Shown: positions 34,761 through 42,936 of the stretch, piece by piece
How the letters are laid out: each line of letters starts with the position of its first letter
Position numbering within the stretch: position 1 is the first letter of the stretch
Source of the DNA: Phycisphaerae bacterium
Lineage (GTDB): Bacteria > Planctomycetota > Phycisphaerae > UBA1845 > PWPN01
Direction of reading: 5' to 3'
Assembly (NCBI GenBank): GCA_012719955.1
Contig: JAAXZI010000141.1
Coordinates: 1-53,878, forward strand
Length of the DNA: 53,878 bases
Position numbers and translations under genes: made by a program
Notes under the pieces: model-generated
Told to the model about the DNA's origin: nothing
Seen by the model: only the letters and a program-made list of their open reading frames with translations
Databases searched by the model: none

Positions 34761-36827
34761 GTGCAACAGACACTGGTTTCCGGATTGGTTGTTGGTGTCA
34801 TCGCGGTCTCGACATGGGCGCAGCCGCTGGAGGTCGCCGCCGATAAGCCCTTCGTGCCCACCGAGCGGGTGCTGGCCGGACTGGTCATCACCCTGGACGC
34901 CGGTGATGGCGGCGCCTCCCACTCGGACGGTTATCTCCCCCACGCGAGCGGTTCCGGGGACAGCGTGCGCGGCGTGAAAAGCGGCCAGGTCGAGGACGAT
35001 CTCAACATGCTGGTAGCCGCGCAACTGTGGCATTACCTCCGAAAGGCCGGCGCGGTCGTACACATGACCCGCTGGGACGATCGCAAGGTTACGTTCAGCG
35101 ACACAGGGCGCGGCGAAGAACTCGCAGCCCGGCTGAAGACGGCGGTCGAGTCGCGCTCACACCTGTTCATCTCGCTGCATCACACCTGGGTGCAGCGACA
35201 GTCGGCCGACAGCGTGCTGGTCACGATCTGGCCAACCGATTCGGCCGGGCGCGACCAGCCGTTGGAACGGGCCCTGGCCACGTGCCTGGGCGAAGAGGTG
35301 CAGGCCACGGTCCACCATGCGGAGGCCTTCAAACAGCGCCTCAATCAGCATCCGCTGGTGGCCGACAGCGATATTCCCTCCGCGATCATCGCGTTCGGCT
35401 ACCTGTCCAACCCGGCGTTCGATGCGTGGGTCTCGCAGCGGGGCCGGCATCGCGACGAGGCCCGCGGTGCGTACAACGCCATCGTACGCATGTGGCGTGA
35501 ACACCGCGCTGAGCTGGAAGAGTTGCGCGCCAGGCTGTTCCCGCGCGAGGCGGCGGATGCGGGTACGCGCAAGTCGTCAACCAGCGACGACAGCCACGCC
35601 GCCCGGAGCCATGCAGAGACCAGGCCGGCCATCCCGGAGGAAGGTGAAGAGGCCGAAAACCGGCCGGCCAGCCAGCCGTGGGCCTCGGATATCGAATCGG
35701 CACGACGGCGAACGGGATTGCACCGCGTGCTGTGGCGGCTGGACCGCCCCCCCGCAACCGCCACCGAGATTCAGTGGATCATCGACCAATACTGCCAGCG
35801 CGTTCTGAGCGACGTGACCTTCTTTTACTTGAAAACGGAGGTGGAGAAGGACGACAGAGGCTGGCACATTCGCGCGACCACGAACGATCGCCGGATGGTC
35901 AAGGCGGTGGAGCGTATCCTCAGCCAGCTGCGTTGCGGCCGGTTGCGTTTCGATGTGAACGCGTTGCCCACGGCCCGACTGGGCGAAAAGCGGTTTGGCG
36001 TCGTGCAGATCCCCATGGCCATGCTTCGTGCCCGACCGGTGGAGACGGCCCCGGTGGACAGCCAACTCCTGCTGGGGGAACGCGTTTTCCTGCTGGATGA
36101 GAATGAGGATGGCACCTACCTGCTGCTGCACGCCGCCGACAGCTACATCGGATGGGTTCGGCGGGACGCGATTCTGCGGCTTGACGAGACCGGCTTTGCC
36201 GAGTGGGAAAACGCTCGCCTGGCGACTCTGCGGCGCGACTATCTGGTGGATGATTTCCGGCTGCCGGCCGGCAGCCGTTTGCCAGTGCTGCCGGACGGGG
36301 GTGGCCATGCCGATTCCGCCGGGGAAAACAACGACCTGGTGAAGCTTCGCCTTCCCAAAGGCATCCGCGCGACGGGAGGTCAGTGCGTGGCCGGCGTACC
36401 CCTGGAATTTCTGCGTCTGCCCCCGGACTGTCCGGCTGGCCGGCTGGCGGCCGAGGCAGCCATCGAGTATCTGACCACACCCTACGTATTCGGCGGCCGC
36501 AGTCGGCTGGGGATTGACTGCTCGGGGCTGGCCGGAGCGGCTTATGCCACCGTCGGCCTGACCATGCCCCGCGACGCCCGCCAGCAGGTTTTGGTCGGCC
36601 AGCTTGTGGCGACGCCCTGGCATTTCAAGACTCTCCAGCCGGGCGACCAGATCTTCTTCTGCGACGAGACGCACCGGGTCTCGCACACGGGGCTGTCGCT
36701 GGGAGGCATGCGTTTCATTCATGCTTCCGGGCCGGAGGTGCAGGTGTCCAGCCTGGATCCGACCGATCCGCTCTACTCAGAGTACTGGCGGGAACGGTTT
36801 GCCTTCGCCCGCCGGCCGTTGCCGTAG
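34761..36827 (+). CDS. Amidase_3-like (degenerate) plus NlpC/P60 peptidoglycan hydrolase fusion
   Basis: 688 aa from a GTG at 34761, chosen because a signal peptide (VQQTLVSGLVVGVIAVSTWAQ) begins there. The N-terminal domain (about 38-245) has the amidase_3 layout: LVITLDAGDGG, VEDDLNML, LFISLHHT, IIAFGYLSNPAFD. The first zinc histidine of the family is Asp (D49) and the catalytic glutamate is Ala (A211), while E78 and H140 remain, so amidase activity is doubtful. A charged linker and a middle domain of unknown fold follow, then SH3-like segments (about 415-470). The C-terminal NlpC/P60 domain is intact, with C587 in GIDCSGL, H642 in VSHTGLSL and H654 in FIHASG. It probably cuts peptide stems of peptidoglycan, the amidase part perhaps serving as a wall-binding module. 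Confidence 0.88.
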   Translation: MQQTLVSGLVVGVIAVSTWAQPLEVAADKPFVPTERVLAGLVITLDAGDGGASHSDGYLPHASGSGDSVRGVKSGQVEDDLNMLVAAQLWHYLRKAGAVVHMTRWDDRKVTFSDTGRGEELAARLKTAVESRSHLFISLHHTWVQRQSADSVLVTIWPTDSAGRDQPLERALATCLGEEVQATVHHAEAFKQRLNQHPLVADSDIPSAIIAFGYLSNPAFDAWVSQRGRHRDEARGAYNAIVRMWREHRAELEELRARLFPREAADAGTRKSSTSDDSHAARSHAETRPAIPEEGEEAENRPASQPWASDIESARRRTGLHRVLWRLDRPPATATEIQWIIDQYCQRVLSDVTFFYLKTEVEKDDRGWHIRATTNDRRMVKAVERILSQLRCGRLRFDVNALPTARLGEKRFGVVQIPMAMLRARPVETAPVDSQLLLGERVFLLDENEDGTYLLLHAADSYIGWVRRDAILRLDETGFAEWENARLATLRRDYLVDDFRLPAGSRLPVLPDGGGHADSAGENNDLVKLRLPKGIRATGGQCVAGVPLEFLRLPPDCPAGRLAAEAAIEYLTTPYVFGGRSRLGIDCSGLAGAAYATVGLTMPRDARQQVLVGQLVATPWHFKTLQPGDQIFFCDETHRVSHTGLSLGGMRFIHASGPEVQVSSLDPTDPLYSEYWRERFAFARRPLP

Positions 36828-37144
36828 CAGCGGTGAGCGCGGCTTGTCCGCGCTTTCAGTGTGTCATGCGGTTTCCGTGACGAACCTGGGCAGGTTCCGG
36901 CCTGGTTGTTGGTCGCTGCGCTGCCGTAAACTCAACATCTAATGCGGCTTACATTTCTGGCGATCACTCTCCACTCTTGGCAAAGCAGAGGCTAACGTAC
37001 GTCTGACCGAACCTTGCCCCGGAATCCTGTCACCTTTTAGTGACCACCCACGTCTGGGTAGGTAGAGTGATTTCAGTCGCGATTGGAAGACCAGCCAGGC
37101 GGTGACTGCCAAGGCGGACCTCGTGGGCGAGGGAAGAGGGTGGC
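36828..37144. repeat. Gap with inverted family D repeat copy
   Basis: 36885-36927 (CCTGGGCAGGTTCCGGCCTG, then GTTGTTGGTCGCTGCGCTGC) is the reverse complement of repeat family D. The rest of the 317-bp gap is the upstream region of the ECF sigma gene; no clear promoter was found. Confidence 0.6.
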
Positions 37145-37609
37145 ATGACTCCTGAGGATCTGATCCGGGACCATGCTCAAGCGGTACTATCCGTCTGCCT
37201 CGCCTACGCGCGGAATCTCCACGACGCCGAGGAACTGGCACAGGACGTGTTGATGAAGGCGATCACCAAGCTTCCGACGGTGCGCGATCCCGGGAGTATT
37301 CGCCGCTGGCTTCTTCAGATCGCCCGGCGGACTTCCTTGGACCATCTTCGCCGCCGCCGGCCCATAGATCCACTTCCTCCTGAGCCTGCGGCGGCCGAGC
37401 CGGTGCCCGCATGGCAATTTGAGGGACTGCACGCCGCACTGGCCAGGCTTCCCGACGTCTACCGCGAAGCCATCGTCCTGTACTACCTGGACGGCCGCGA
37501 CTGCGCGGGGACGGCCACCGCCTTGGGGATTAGTGAGGTCACCGTCCGGCAGCGACTTGCCCGCGGCCGGCTCATGCTGCACGACCTCTTGAAGGAGGCC
37601 AATCCATGA
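37145..37609 (+). CDS. ECF-type RNA polymerase sigma factor
   Basis: 154 aa, short for an ECF sigma (usually 170-200). Region 2 covers about 5-75 with AEELAQDVLMKAITKLP and RRWLLQIARRTSLDHLRRRR, where region 2.4 contacts the -10 element. After a Pro-rich linker, region 4 at about 95-150 has LPDVYREAIVLYYLDGRDC and the helix-turn-helix TATALGISEVTVRQRLARGR for the -35 element. GAGGG lies 4 nt before the ATG. The gene overlaps the next by 4 bp (37606-37609), and the next product carries a zinc-binding anti-sigma motif, so the pair is a classical sigma/anti-sigma unit. It probably drives its own operon; the regulon is unknown. Confidence 0.93.
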   Translation: MTPEDLIRDHAQAVLSVCLAYARNLHDAEELAQDVLMKAITKLPTVRDPGSIRRWLLQIARRTSLDHLRRRRPIDPLPPEPAAAEPVPAWQFEGLHAALARLPDVYREAIVLYYLDGRDCAGTATALGISEVTVRQRLARGRLMLHDLLKEANP

Positions 37610-38871
37610 CTCACGGTAAAGATTGTGAGGGTATGCGAGAAGCCATCATGACGTTCGTGGTGGGAGAAGCGGAAGAGGCCCTTGCCGATGATGTCCGCCG
37701 CCACCTGGAGGCGTGCCCCGCCTGCCGGCTTCTCCATGACTCTCTGGCCAACGAAGAGCGGATGCTTCGAGCCGCATTCGATACTGTTGCGGCCGAAACC
37801 GCCTCAATCAGGAATCGGCTTGTCAATCGCTGGACCAATCGGACCTCCGATGCCCACCAATCAGTTCAGGGAGCTTCACGGGAAGACGACGATGCGACGA
37901 TTACACAGGACCCAACCCCGCCCACGGTTCGGCTCGTTCCGGATGTGCCGACCGAGTTGACGGATAGCGTCTCGCGTGAGGGCCGTTCGATCGAACAACC
38001 TCCCAGCCGGTGGCACGCGAGGAGGTTCGTCGCCATGCTGCGTTCAAAATCAGTTCGGTGGTCCGTTGCGGCCGCGGTGGCCGCGGCAGTTGTTCTTCTT
38101 GCCGTCGAGTTTCGGCCGGGCAAGACTGGCCGTGATGCGGGCATCGCGTTCGCAGACGTAATTCAGCACGTGCGACAGGCTCGCACCGCGGCGTACAGGA
38201 CGGTCTGGAAGCAAGCGGGAATGCCGGATACCGTCACACGTGAGACGGTGAACATGTCGGGGAAGTTCAGTCGGACCGAGGTTCTCGGGCTGGACGTTCA
38301 GCCCGCCGATGGCGGTTCACCGGTTGAAACCGTTACGAGCATCAGCATATACAACGGCGGCAGGGTACTCAGCCTTGACCCCAGGACGAAGAAAGCGGAA
38401 TTGATCGACTACGTGTCGGATGGCTTGCCACATCAATTGGGCCCCTCCGCCACCCTTGCCGATCTTCTCGACTTGAATCCGGCCAACGCGGTACCGCTTG
38501 GTGTGCAGGTGATCAACGGAAGCAGACTCGTCGGCTTCCGCGTCACCCGTGATTACGACAAGTTCAATAAGAGAACGGTCGTGGTCTGGGTTGATCCCGA
38601 AACACGTTTGCCCGTATCCGTGGAAGAAACGACGAAGATCAGACAGCCGGACGATGCGACCATTGCGGCGTTGTCGGCCAAGAAGGAATCGCAGAACGGT
38701 ATCCTAAAACTGAGCCCAGACGAGGTCGATGAGGTCATGGCGCGGTGGCCAGAGGTTACCACCGTCAGGATCCTTACCAACATCGTGTTTGATGTTCCCC
38801 TTGATGAATCCATGTTCAGCCTGGATCCGCCGCCGGGCTACACGCTATCGATTACCAAAGTCCCCGGATAG
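37606..38871 (+). CDS. Transmembrane anti-sigma factor with ZAS motif and LolA/RseB-like outer domain
   Basis: 421 aa, start overlapping the sigma gene (ATGA). The N-terminal cytoplasmic part has the zinc-associated anti-sigma motif H33-x3-C37-x2-C40 in RRHLEACPACRLLHD; this type binds the sigma factor and holds it inactive. A hydrophilic linker follows, then one membrane helix at about 150-168. The extracytoplasmic part of about 250 residues looks beta-rich (FADVIQHVRQARTAAYRTVW ... KFSRTEVL ... DPRTKKAELIDY ... VDPETRLPVSVEETT), similar in layout to LolA/MucB-RseB type domains that bind lipids or lipoproteins. In this reading sensing and inhibition sit in one chain. It could alternatively be two domains with unrelated roles. 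A weak hairpin (GCCTGCTA/TAGCAGGC) lies shortly downstream. Confidence 0.85.
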   Translation: MTHGKDCEGMREAIMTFVVGEAEEALADDVRRHLEACPACRLLHDSLANEERMLRAAFDTVAAETASIRNRLVNRWTNRTSDAHQSVQGASREDDDATITQDPTPPTVRLVPDVPTELTDSVSREGRSIEQPPSRWHARRFVAMLRSKSVRWSVAAAVAAAVVLLAVEFRPGKTGRDAGIAFADVIQHVRQARTAAYRTVWKQAGMPDTVTRETVNMSGKFSRTEVLGLDVQPADGGSPVETVTSISIYNGGRVLSLDPRTKKAELIDYVSDGLPHQLGPSATLADLLDLNPANAVPLGVQVINGSRLVGFRVTRDYDKFNKRTVVVWVDPETRLPVSVEETTKIRQPDDATIAALSAKKESQNGILKLSPDEVDEVMARWPEVTTVRILTNIVFDVPLDESMFSLDPPPGYTLSITKVPG

Positions 38872-38945
38872 TTGGGCCGCCCGCCTGCTACACTCTGAAG
38901 GTATAGCAGGCCCGTGTACTTTACCGGACGCTTACCCTGGTTTCG

Positions 38946-39043
38946 CCCTCTTCCCGTGTCTCAGGACGTTTCTAACGCCCTTCCTCTTGGCCGGGCCTTG
39001 AGGCCGTTCATTACCTGGTTAGAGAATCAAACGTCATTAGAAG
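38946..39043 (+). repeat. Dispersed repeat family E, copy 1
   Basis: About 98 bp. It shares with 45883-45983 the words GTGTCTCAG, CGTTT, AACGCCCTTCC, TGGCC, GGGCC, TGAGGCCGTTCATT and AATCAAACGTCATTA, in the same order and spacing. It lies between the anti-sigma gene and the M1 peptidase gene. Confidence 0.7.
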
Positions 39044-39089
39044 CGGAGCACCCGACGCACAAGATTCATCGGGGAACCGTTTCATGTTC

Positions 39090-41531
39090 TCATCCGCCGG
39101 CCTCCATGGTGCAGCAGTTGGGGTCCATGGACTGGCCGGGGACGGTCAGGCAGCGTTGGAGGATACCGAAGTCGGCCATGTCCACGTCGTTGTCGCCGTC
39201 CAAGTCAGCGTCGGTACATGAGGCGGGCATATCCAGGTTGGAGCCGGTCAGGCAGAAGCGGAAGTGATTCATATCGAGAGCATCCACGCAACCGTCGAGA
39301 TTGAAATCGGGATTGGCAACCAGGGAATAGGTGAAGATGGCCGTCCCACCGGGCAGGCCATCGCCTGAGGGCAGGTTAGTGGGCGTGGTCGAATCACCCC
39401 ACTCGCCGTCAAGCGAGACGCCCGCGGCCACCGAACGGATGGAGTCAGCGGCTTGCACGGTGATGGTCTGCCCCCTTTGCAGGGAGGTTGGGAAGGTGAG
39501 CGTGGCCTGGTAGGTCGCGGCGTCATAGGCGAATGTAAAGGCCTGCGGACCGGTACGGCTGCCGGACACGGTGAAATCGGAAGCGGCGCAGATAACCGGC
39601 TCGCTGAACTGGACACGGAATCCGGAGACGCCCACCATGGCCGACGGGCTCGCGTTGACAATCGGCTTGATGCTGATGATCTTGGGAGGCCCGTTCACAT
39701 AATTCGTGAGGGCGGCATTGCCCCGCAGGATCCGGGTGTGCCTGTCGAACTCAACCGTCTCCACAGCACCATCGGCGGGCAACAGGAACCATTCCCGCAC
39801 CGTGCTGTCGGTGCCGGTGGCATCATTCCACACCACGTGGGTCTTGTCCCCAAACTGGGAAATGATGGTGATCTCGATGGGCATCTTCATGGCGTTGGGG
39901 AAGGCTGATCTCACAGTTTTCTGATACTGTTCGATGTGCAGACGGACCCAGTAGCGGCCGTCGATCCGCTCCTGCTGCCAGCCGTACCGATAGTACGGAT
40001 TGCCAGGGTTGTAAACCCACTGGTCGAAGAACCAGCGCAACGCTCCGGGGGCGAGGTTGGAGGCGGTTTCACAGACGGCGCGAAAATCCTCGGTATCGCC
40101 CACGCTTCCGCCGTAGGTGTCCCGCCAGGCATGAAGCGAGTTGAAGAAAGCGGCATCGCCCAGGACGTACCGCAGCATGTGCACCACCCAACCGGCCTTG
40201 TTGTAGGAGTATTCGGTGCTGAAGATCTGGGAACTGCTGCTGATATCGTAACGGTAGACGGTATCCGTGCCGGTCGTGGTAGGCCGTTTGCTGTTCAGAT
40301 GGTTGATATAAGCGAAGTAGGAGCCGCCAAGGCTTTTTTCATACCACAGGGCTTCGGAGAAAGTGGCGAGCCCCTCGTTGAGCCAAATGTCGTGCCAGGT
40401 CTTGCAGGTCACGTAGTCGCCCCACCACATGTGCGACAATTCATGGATGTTGCGACGCTCGCTGGTGAAATCGTTCTGGCTGGTTATGGTCTGGTGCTCC
40501 ATGCCGCAGCACCAGGGGAACTGAACGACGCCGTACTTTTCGGTGATGAAGGGATACTGGCCGTAGAACAGGCTGTAGATATCGACAGCGGAGACGATGG
40601 TGTCCAGATACGGCAGGGAAGAGGATTCGTTCTCCGGATAGATGTAAAACTCGATGGGCATTGCCCCGCCGGGATGATAGTAGTAATAGACCAGCTTTTT
40701 GTAGTTGGTGGCCGCGAACGCCACCAGGTAGGTGGCAATCGGGTAGCTTTCCCGCCAGCGGAACCGCAGCCGGTTTCCGGAGAGCGAATCGGTGCCCATC
40801 AGGGCCCCGTTGGCCGCCACGATCATGCTATTCGGCACGGTGATCCACATGTCCATGGTGAACTTGTCATCCATGGGATTGGTCTGGCTTCCCCAGTTCT
40901 CCTTGCAGGGAAACCAATAGCGGGCGTAGTACGGCTGGCTCAAGGTGGAGACGACCGTGGCCGCGTTGCTCCCGCTACCGTGCGTGTCGAAGAATCTGTG
41001 CGTCGAACTGAAGAAGGTCAGGTCCAACGGGGAGCCGTGATACGTCACCTTCACCTGGAAGCTCGCCCCAAGGTTATAGGTCCCTCCCAGATTGATCAGA
41101 ATCTGGTTGGTCGGCCGGGTGTAGGTGGCAGACACCCCATTAACCTCGACCGCGTCCACGACCATGTTGCTTTGCAGGTCCAGGCTTACCTGGGTCAGGC
41201 CATCCACCCGGCTGAGTATGGTCAGGGTGTTGGACCCGGCGATACTTTTGGGGTTGGTGTTGGTTCTTACCTCGATATCCAGAAAACAGTGGGTAATGTC
41301 GATTTCGGTCTGGGCCGCGAGGGCTTCGGCGCTGGGCACGAAAACCGGGGCCGCCTCCATCCGGGCGATGGCGGCCAGGGCATGGCCGCACAGGTCGCCC
41401 TTCGATTCACCCCAATCACAAGCGGCAGATGGATCGTCTGTTTCCCAGGCTCCGGCCGAACCGGCCAGCATCAGCCCCACAAAGCACGTCAGATAAAACC
41501 AGCGGAATAAGGCCCCACTCCCTCTTTCCAT
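39090..41531 (-). CDS. Secreted M1-family metallopeptidase with dockerin-like C-terminus
   Basis: 813 aa with a signal peptide (about 1-28, ending SAGAW). The N-terminal beta-sandwich domain of M1 enzymes is followed by the catalytic domain with the zinc motif HELSH (363-367) and E386 in the NEGLATFSE helix, thus complete HExxH-x18-E. The substrate motif normally reading G-A/x-M-E-N is GMEH here. After the helical part comes a beta region (KIISIKPIVNASPS ... GFRVQFSEPVICAA, a bacterial Ig-like fold) and a C-terminal pair of EF-hand-like dockerin repeats (DFNLDGCVDALDMNHF, DLDGDNDVDMADFGIL). M1 enzymes remove N-terminal residues from peptides. The dockerin tail suggests surface attachment. Confidence 0.92.
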   Translation of the reverse strand: MERGSGALFRWFYLTCFVGLMLAGSAGAWETDDPSAACDWGESKGDLCGHALAAIARMEAAPVFVPSAEALAAQTEIDITHCFLDIEVRTNTNPKSIAGSNTLTILSRVDGLTQVSLDLQSNMVVDAVEVNGVSATYTRPTNQILINLGGTYNLGASFQVKVTYHGSPLDLTFFSSTHRFFDTHGSGSNAATVVSTLSQPYYARYWFPCKENWGSQTNPMDDKFTMDMWITVPNSMIVAANGALMGTDSLSGNRLRFRWRESYPIATYLVAFAATNYKKLVYYYYHPGGAMPIEFYIYPENESSSLPYLDTIVSAVDIYSLFYGQYPFITEKYGVVQFPWCCGMEHQTITSQNDFTSERRNIHELSHMWWGDYVTCKTWHDIWLNEGLATFSEALWYEKSLGGSYFAYINHLNSKRPTTTGTDTVYRYDISSSSQIFSTEYSYNKAGWVVHMLRYVLGDAAFFNSLHAWRDTYGGSVGDTEDFRAVCETASNLAPGALRWFFDQWVYNPGNPYYRYGWQQERIDGRYWVRLHIEQYQKTVRSAFPNAMKMPIEITIISQFGDKTHVVWNDATGTDSTVREWFLLPADGAVETVEFDRHTRILRGNAALTNYVNGPPKIISIKPIVNASPSAMVGVSGFRVQFSEPVICAASDFTVSGSRTGPQAFTFAYDAATYQATLTFPTSLQRGQTITVQAADSIRSVAAGVSLDGEWGDSTTPTNLPSGDGLPGGTAIFTYSLVANPDFNLDGCVDALDMNHFRFCLTGSNLDMPASCTDADLDGDNDVDMADFGILQRCLTVPGQSMDPNCCTMEAGG

Positions 41532-41610
41532 GCTTAGCCTCCATCCATGCCGGTTCGGTGGTCCGGCTGTTCAAGAAACTCCATCATACCCGTTCGGGCC
41601 GCCGGCTGGA

Positions 41611-41644
41611 AAGAAAAAATAAATCCCCGCGAAATCGCGGGGAT
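41611..41644 (-). terminator. Rho-independent terminator of the TIM-barrel gene (minus strand)
   Basis: ATCCCCGCG (41623-41631), loop AAAT, CGCGGGGAT (41636-41644), a perfect 9-bp stem. On the minus strand it is followed by TTATTTTTTC (41611-41622). It lies 36 bp past the stop codon at 41680. Confidence 0.88.
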
Positions 41645-41679
41645 AGGGAGCGTCACCGCACTGGTTGCGACTGGTTGCG

Positions 41680-42675
41680 TCAGGCCTGAGCCGCGATCTC
41701 CCGCAGCGTCCGCACCTCGCGCTTCAGGATCTCGCCGCGCTGTTCCTTGGGGAAGCGGCCGAGTGACTCGTTCTCCACGCACAGGTCGCCCTTGTAGCCG
41801 GCTTTGCGCAGGATCGCGGCCACGCGCTTGAAGTCCACGTCCCCCTCGTAGACCGGGCAGCAGTACTTGCCGTATTCCCACCCCATGGGCCGCTGCTTCT
41901 CGCGCTGGTCCTCCGGGTAGCCGATGCTCTTGCAGTGCGTGTGGCAGGCGTTCGGAGCGAACTCCTCGAAGATCTGGTACAGCTTGGAAAGCGGATGCCC
42001 GTACCAGTACAGGTTGGCCGTGTCCAGGGTCAGGCCGAACTTCGGCGAACCGACGCCCTCAAAGAGTTTGCGGAGGAAGTCCGGCCGGTTGGTGGTCGTG
42101 CCGTGGTTCTCTACGCCGTAGCGCACATCGGCATCCTGGGCCACCCGGACCAGCTTCTTGCCCATGTCAATGGCGAACTTGAGGAACTCGTCCTCCTTGC
42201 CGGCCAACTTGCGGGGAACCACGTCGATGCGGATGGCCGGAACGCCCAGCAACACCGCGGCCCGCACGTGCCTGACCATCTCCTCAACCTCGGCCTCCGG
42301 GCGTTCGTCAAAACGATTGTGCAGGCAGAAGGCGGCGATGCGGGTCTTTTCCTCGGCGAGCTTGTCGCGAAGGCGCTTGACATCGTCTTCCGTGGCAACG
42401 GACCAGGTGGTTTCCTTCGAGGAGATGGCCGGGCAGGCGCCGTCGGCCCGAACGTCCACCTCCATGCCATCCGCGCCAATCGCCCGGATAGCCGCCCAGA
42501 TATCCCCGTTGCCGACTTCGCGCAGATGAACGTCCCGGCAGGTAATCGCCCACCTGGCCTTGCTCCCGACGGGCTCCGCGGCCCGGGCCACTGTTCTCAA
42601 CATGCCCACTCCGGCAGCGACCATCAGGGTATCCTGCAGAAAACCACGACGCGTGCGTCCTTCACCGTTAATCAT
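41680..42675 (-). CDS. Tat-exported sugar phosphate isomerase/epimerase-like TIM-barrel protein
   Basis: 331 aa. A twin-arginine signal (RTRRGFL at 7-13 with a hydrophobic stretch after it) exports the folded protein. The rest is a xylose-isomerase-like TIM barrel: DGMEVDVRADGA, CLHNRFDERPEAEVEEMVRH, LLGVPAIRIDVVPR, YGVENHGTTTNRPDFLRKL, GLTLDTANLYWYGHP, HTHCKSIGYP and GDLCVENESLGRFP. Conserved Glu, Asp and His residues that bind the metal are in place. The substrate is not readable; such proteins often act on inositols or keto-sugars in planctomycetes. No ribosome-binding site was found with certainty. It has its own terminator and stands as a single-gene unit. Confidence 0.88.
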   Translation of the reverse strand: MINGEGRTRRGFLQDTLMVAAGVGMLRTVARAAEPVGSKARWAITCRDVHLREVGNGDIWAAIRAIGADGMEVDVRADGACPAISSKETTWSVATEDDVKRLRDKLAEEKTRIAAFCLHNRFDERPEAEVEEMVRHVRAAVLLGVPAIRIDVVPRKLAGKEDEFLKFAIDMGKKLVRVAQDADVRYGVENHGTTTNRPDFLRKLFEGVGSPKFGLTLDTANLYWYGHPLSKLYQIFEEFAPNACHTHCKSIGYPEDQREKQRPMGWEYGKYCCPVYEGDVDFKRVAAILRKAGYKGDLCVENESLGRFPKEQRGEILKREVRTLREIAAQA

Positions 42676-42800
42676 TGTGCACCTCTCTAAAGAAGGCTGT
42701 CACTGTAACGCAAGGCGGCGGATTCTGTCCAGAGGCATCAATCCCTTGCCCCGGGTGGGATTGGGGCTTGCGCCTGTCTCAGTTACCCAAGCCCCAGGAT

Positions 42801-42865
42801 GGTCCGATCGGACCGATCCGACCGATCCGTCCGATCGGTCGGATCAGTCCGATCGGTCCGGGCAG
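42801..42865. repeat. GATCGG/CCGATC simple repeat
   Basis: CCGATC, GACCGATC and GGTCGGATC units alternate over about 65 bp upstream of the dipeptidase gene. Several are palindromic, giving potential hairpins. Confidence 0.65.
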
Positions 42866-42936
42866 TCCCCACCACTGACGACAAACCACTATTCTTGCTA
42901 TAATTCACGTCTACTCTAACCATCAGGTGATTCGCC

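Noticed and set aside
42801..42865. Operator array for the dipeptidase gene
   Set aside because: The GATCGG words are simple sequence in both orientations with no fixed spacing, more like repeat expansion than a binding-site array.
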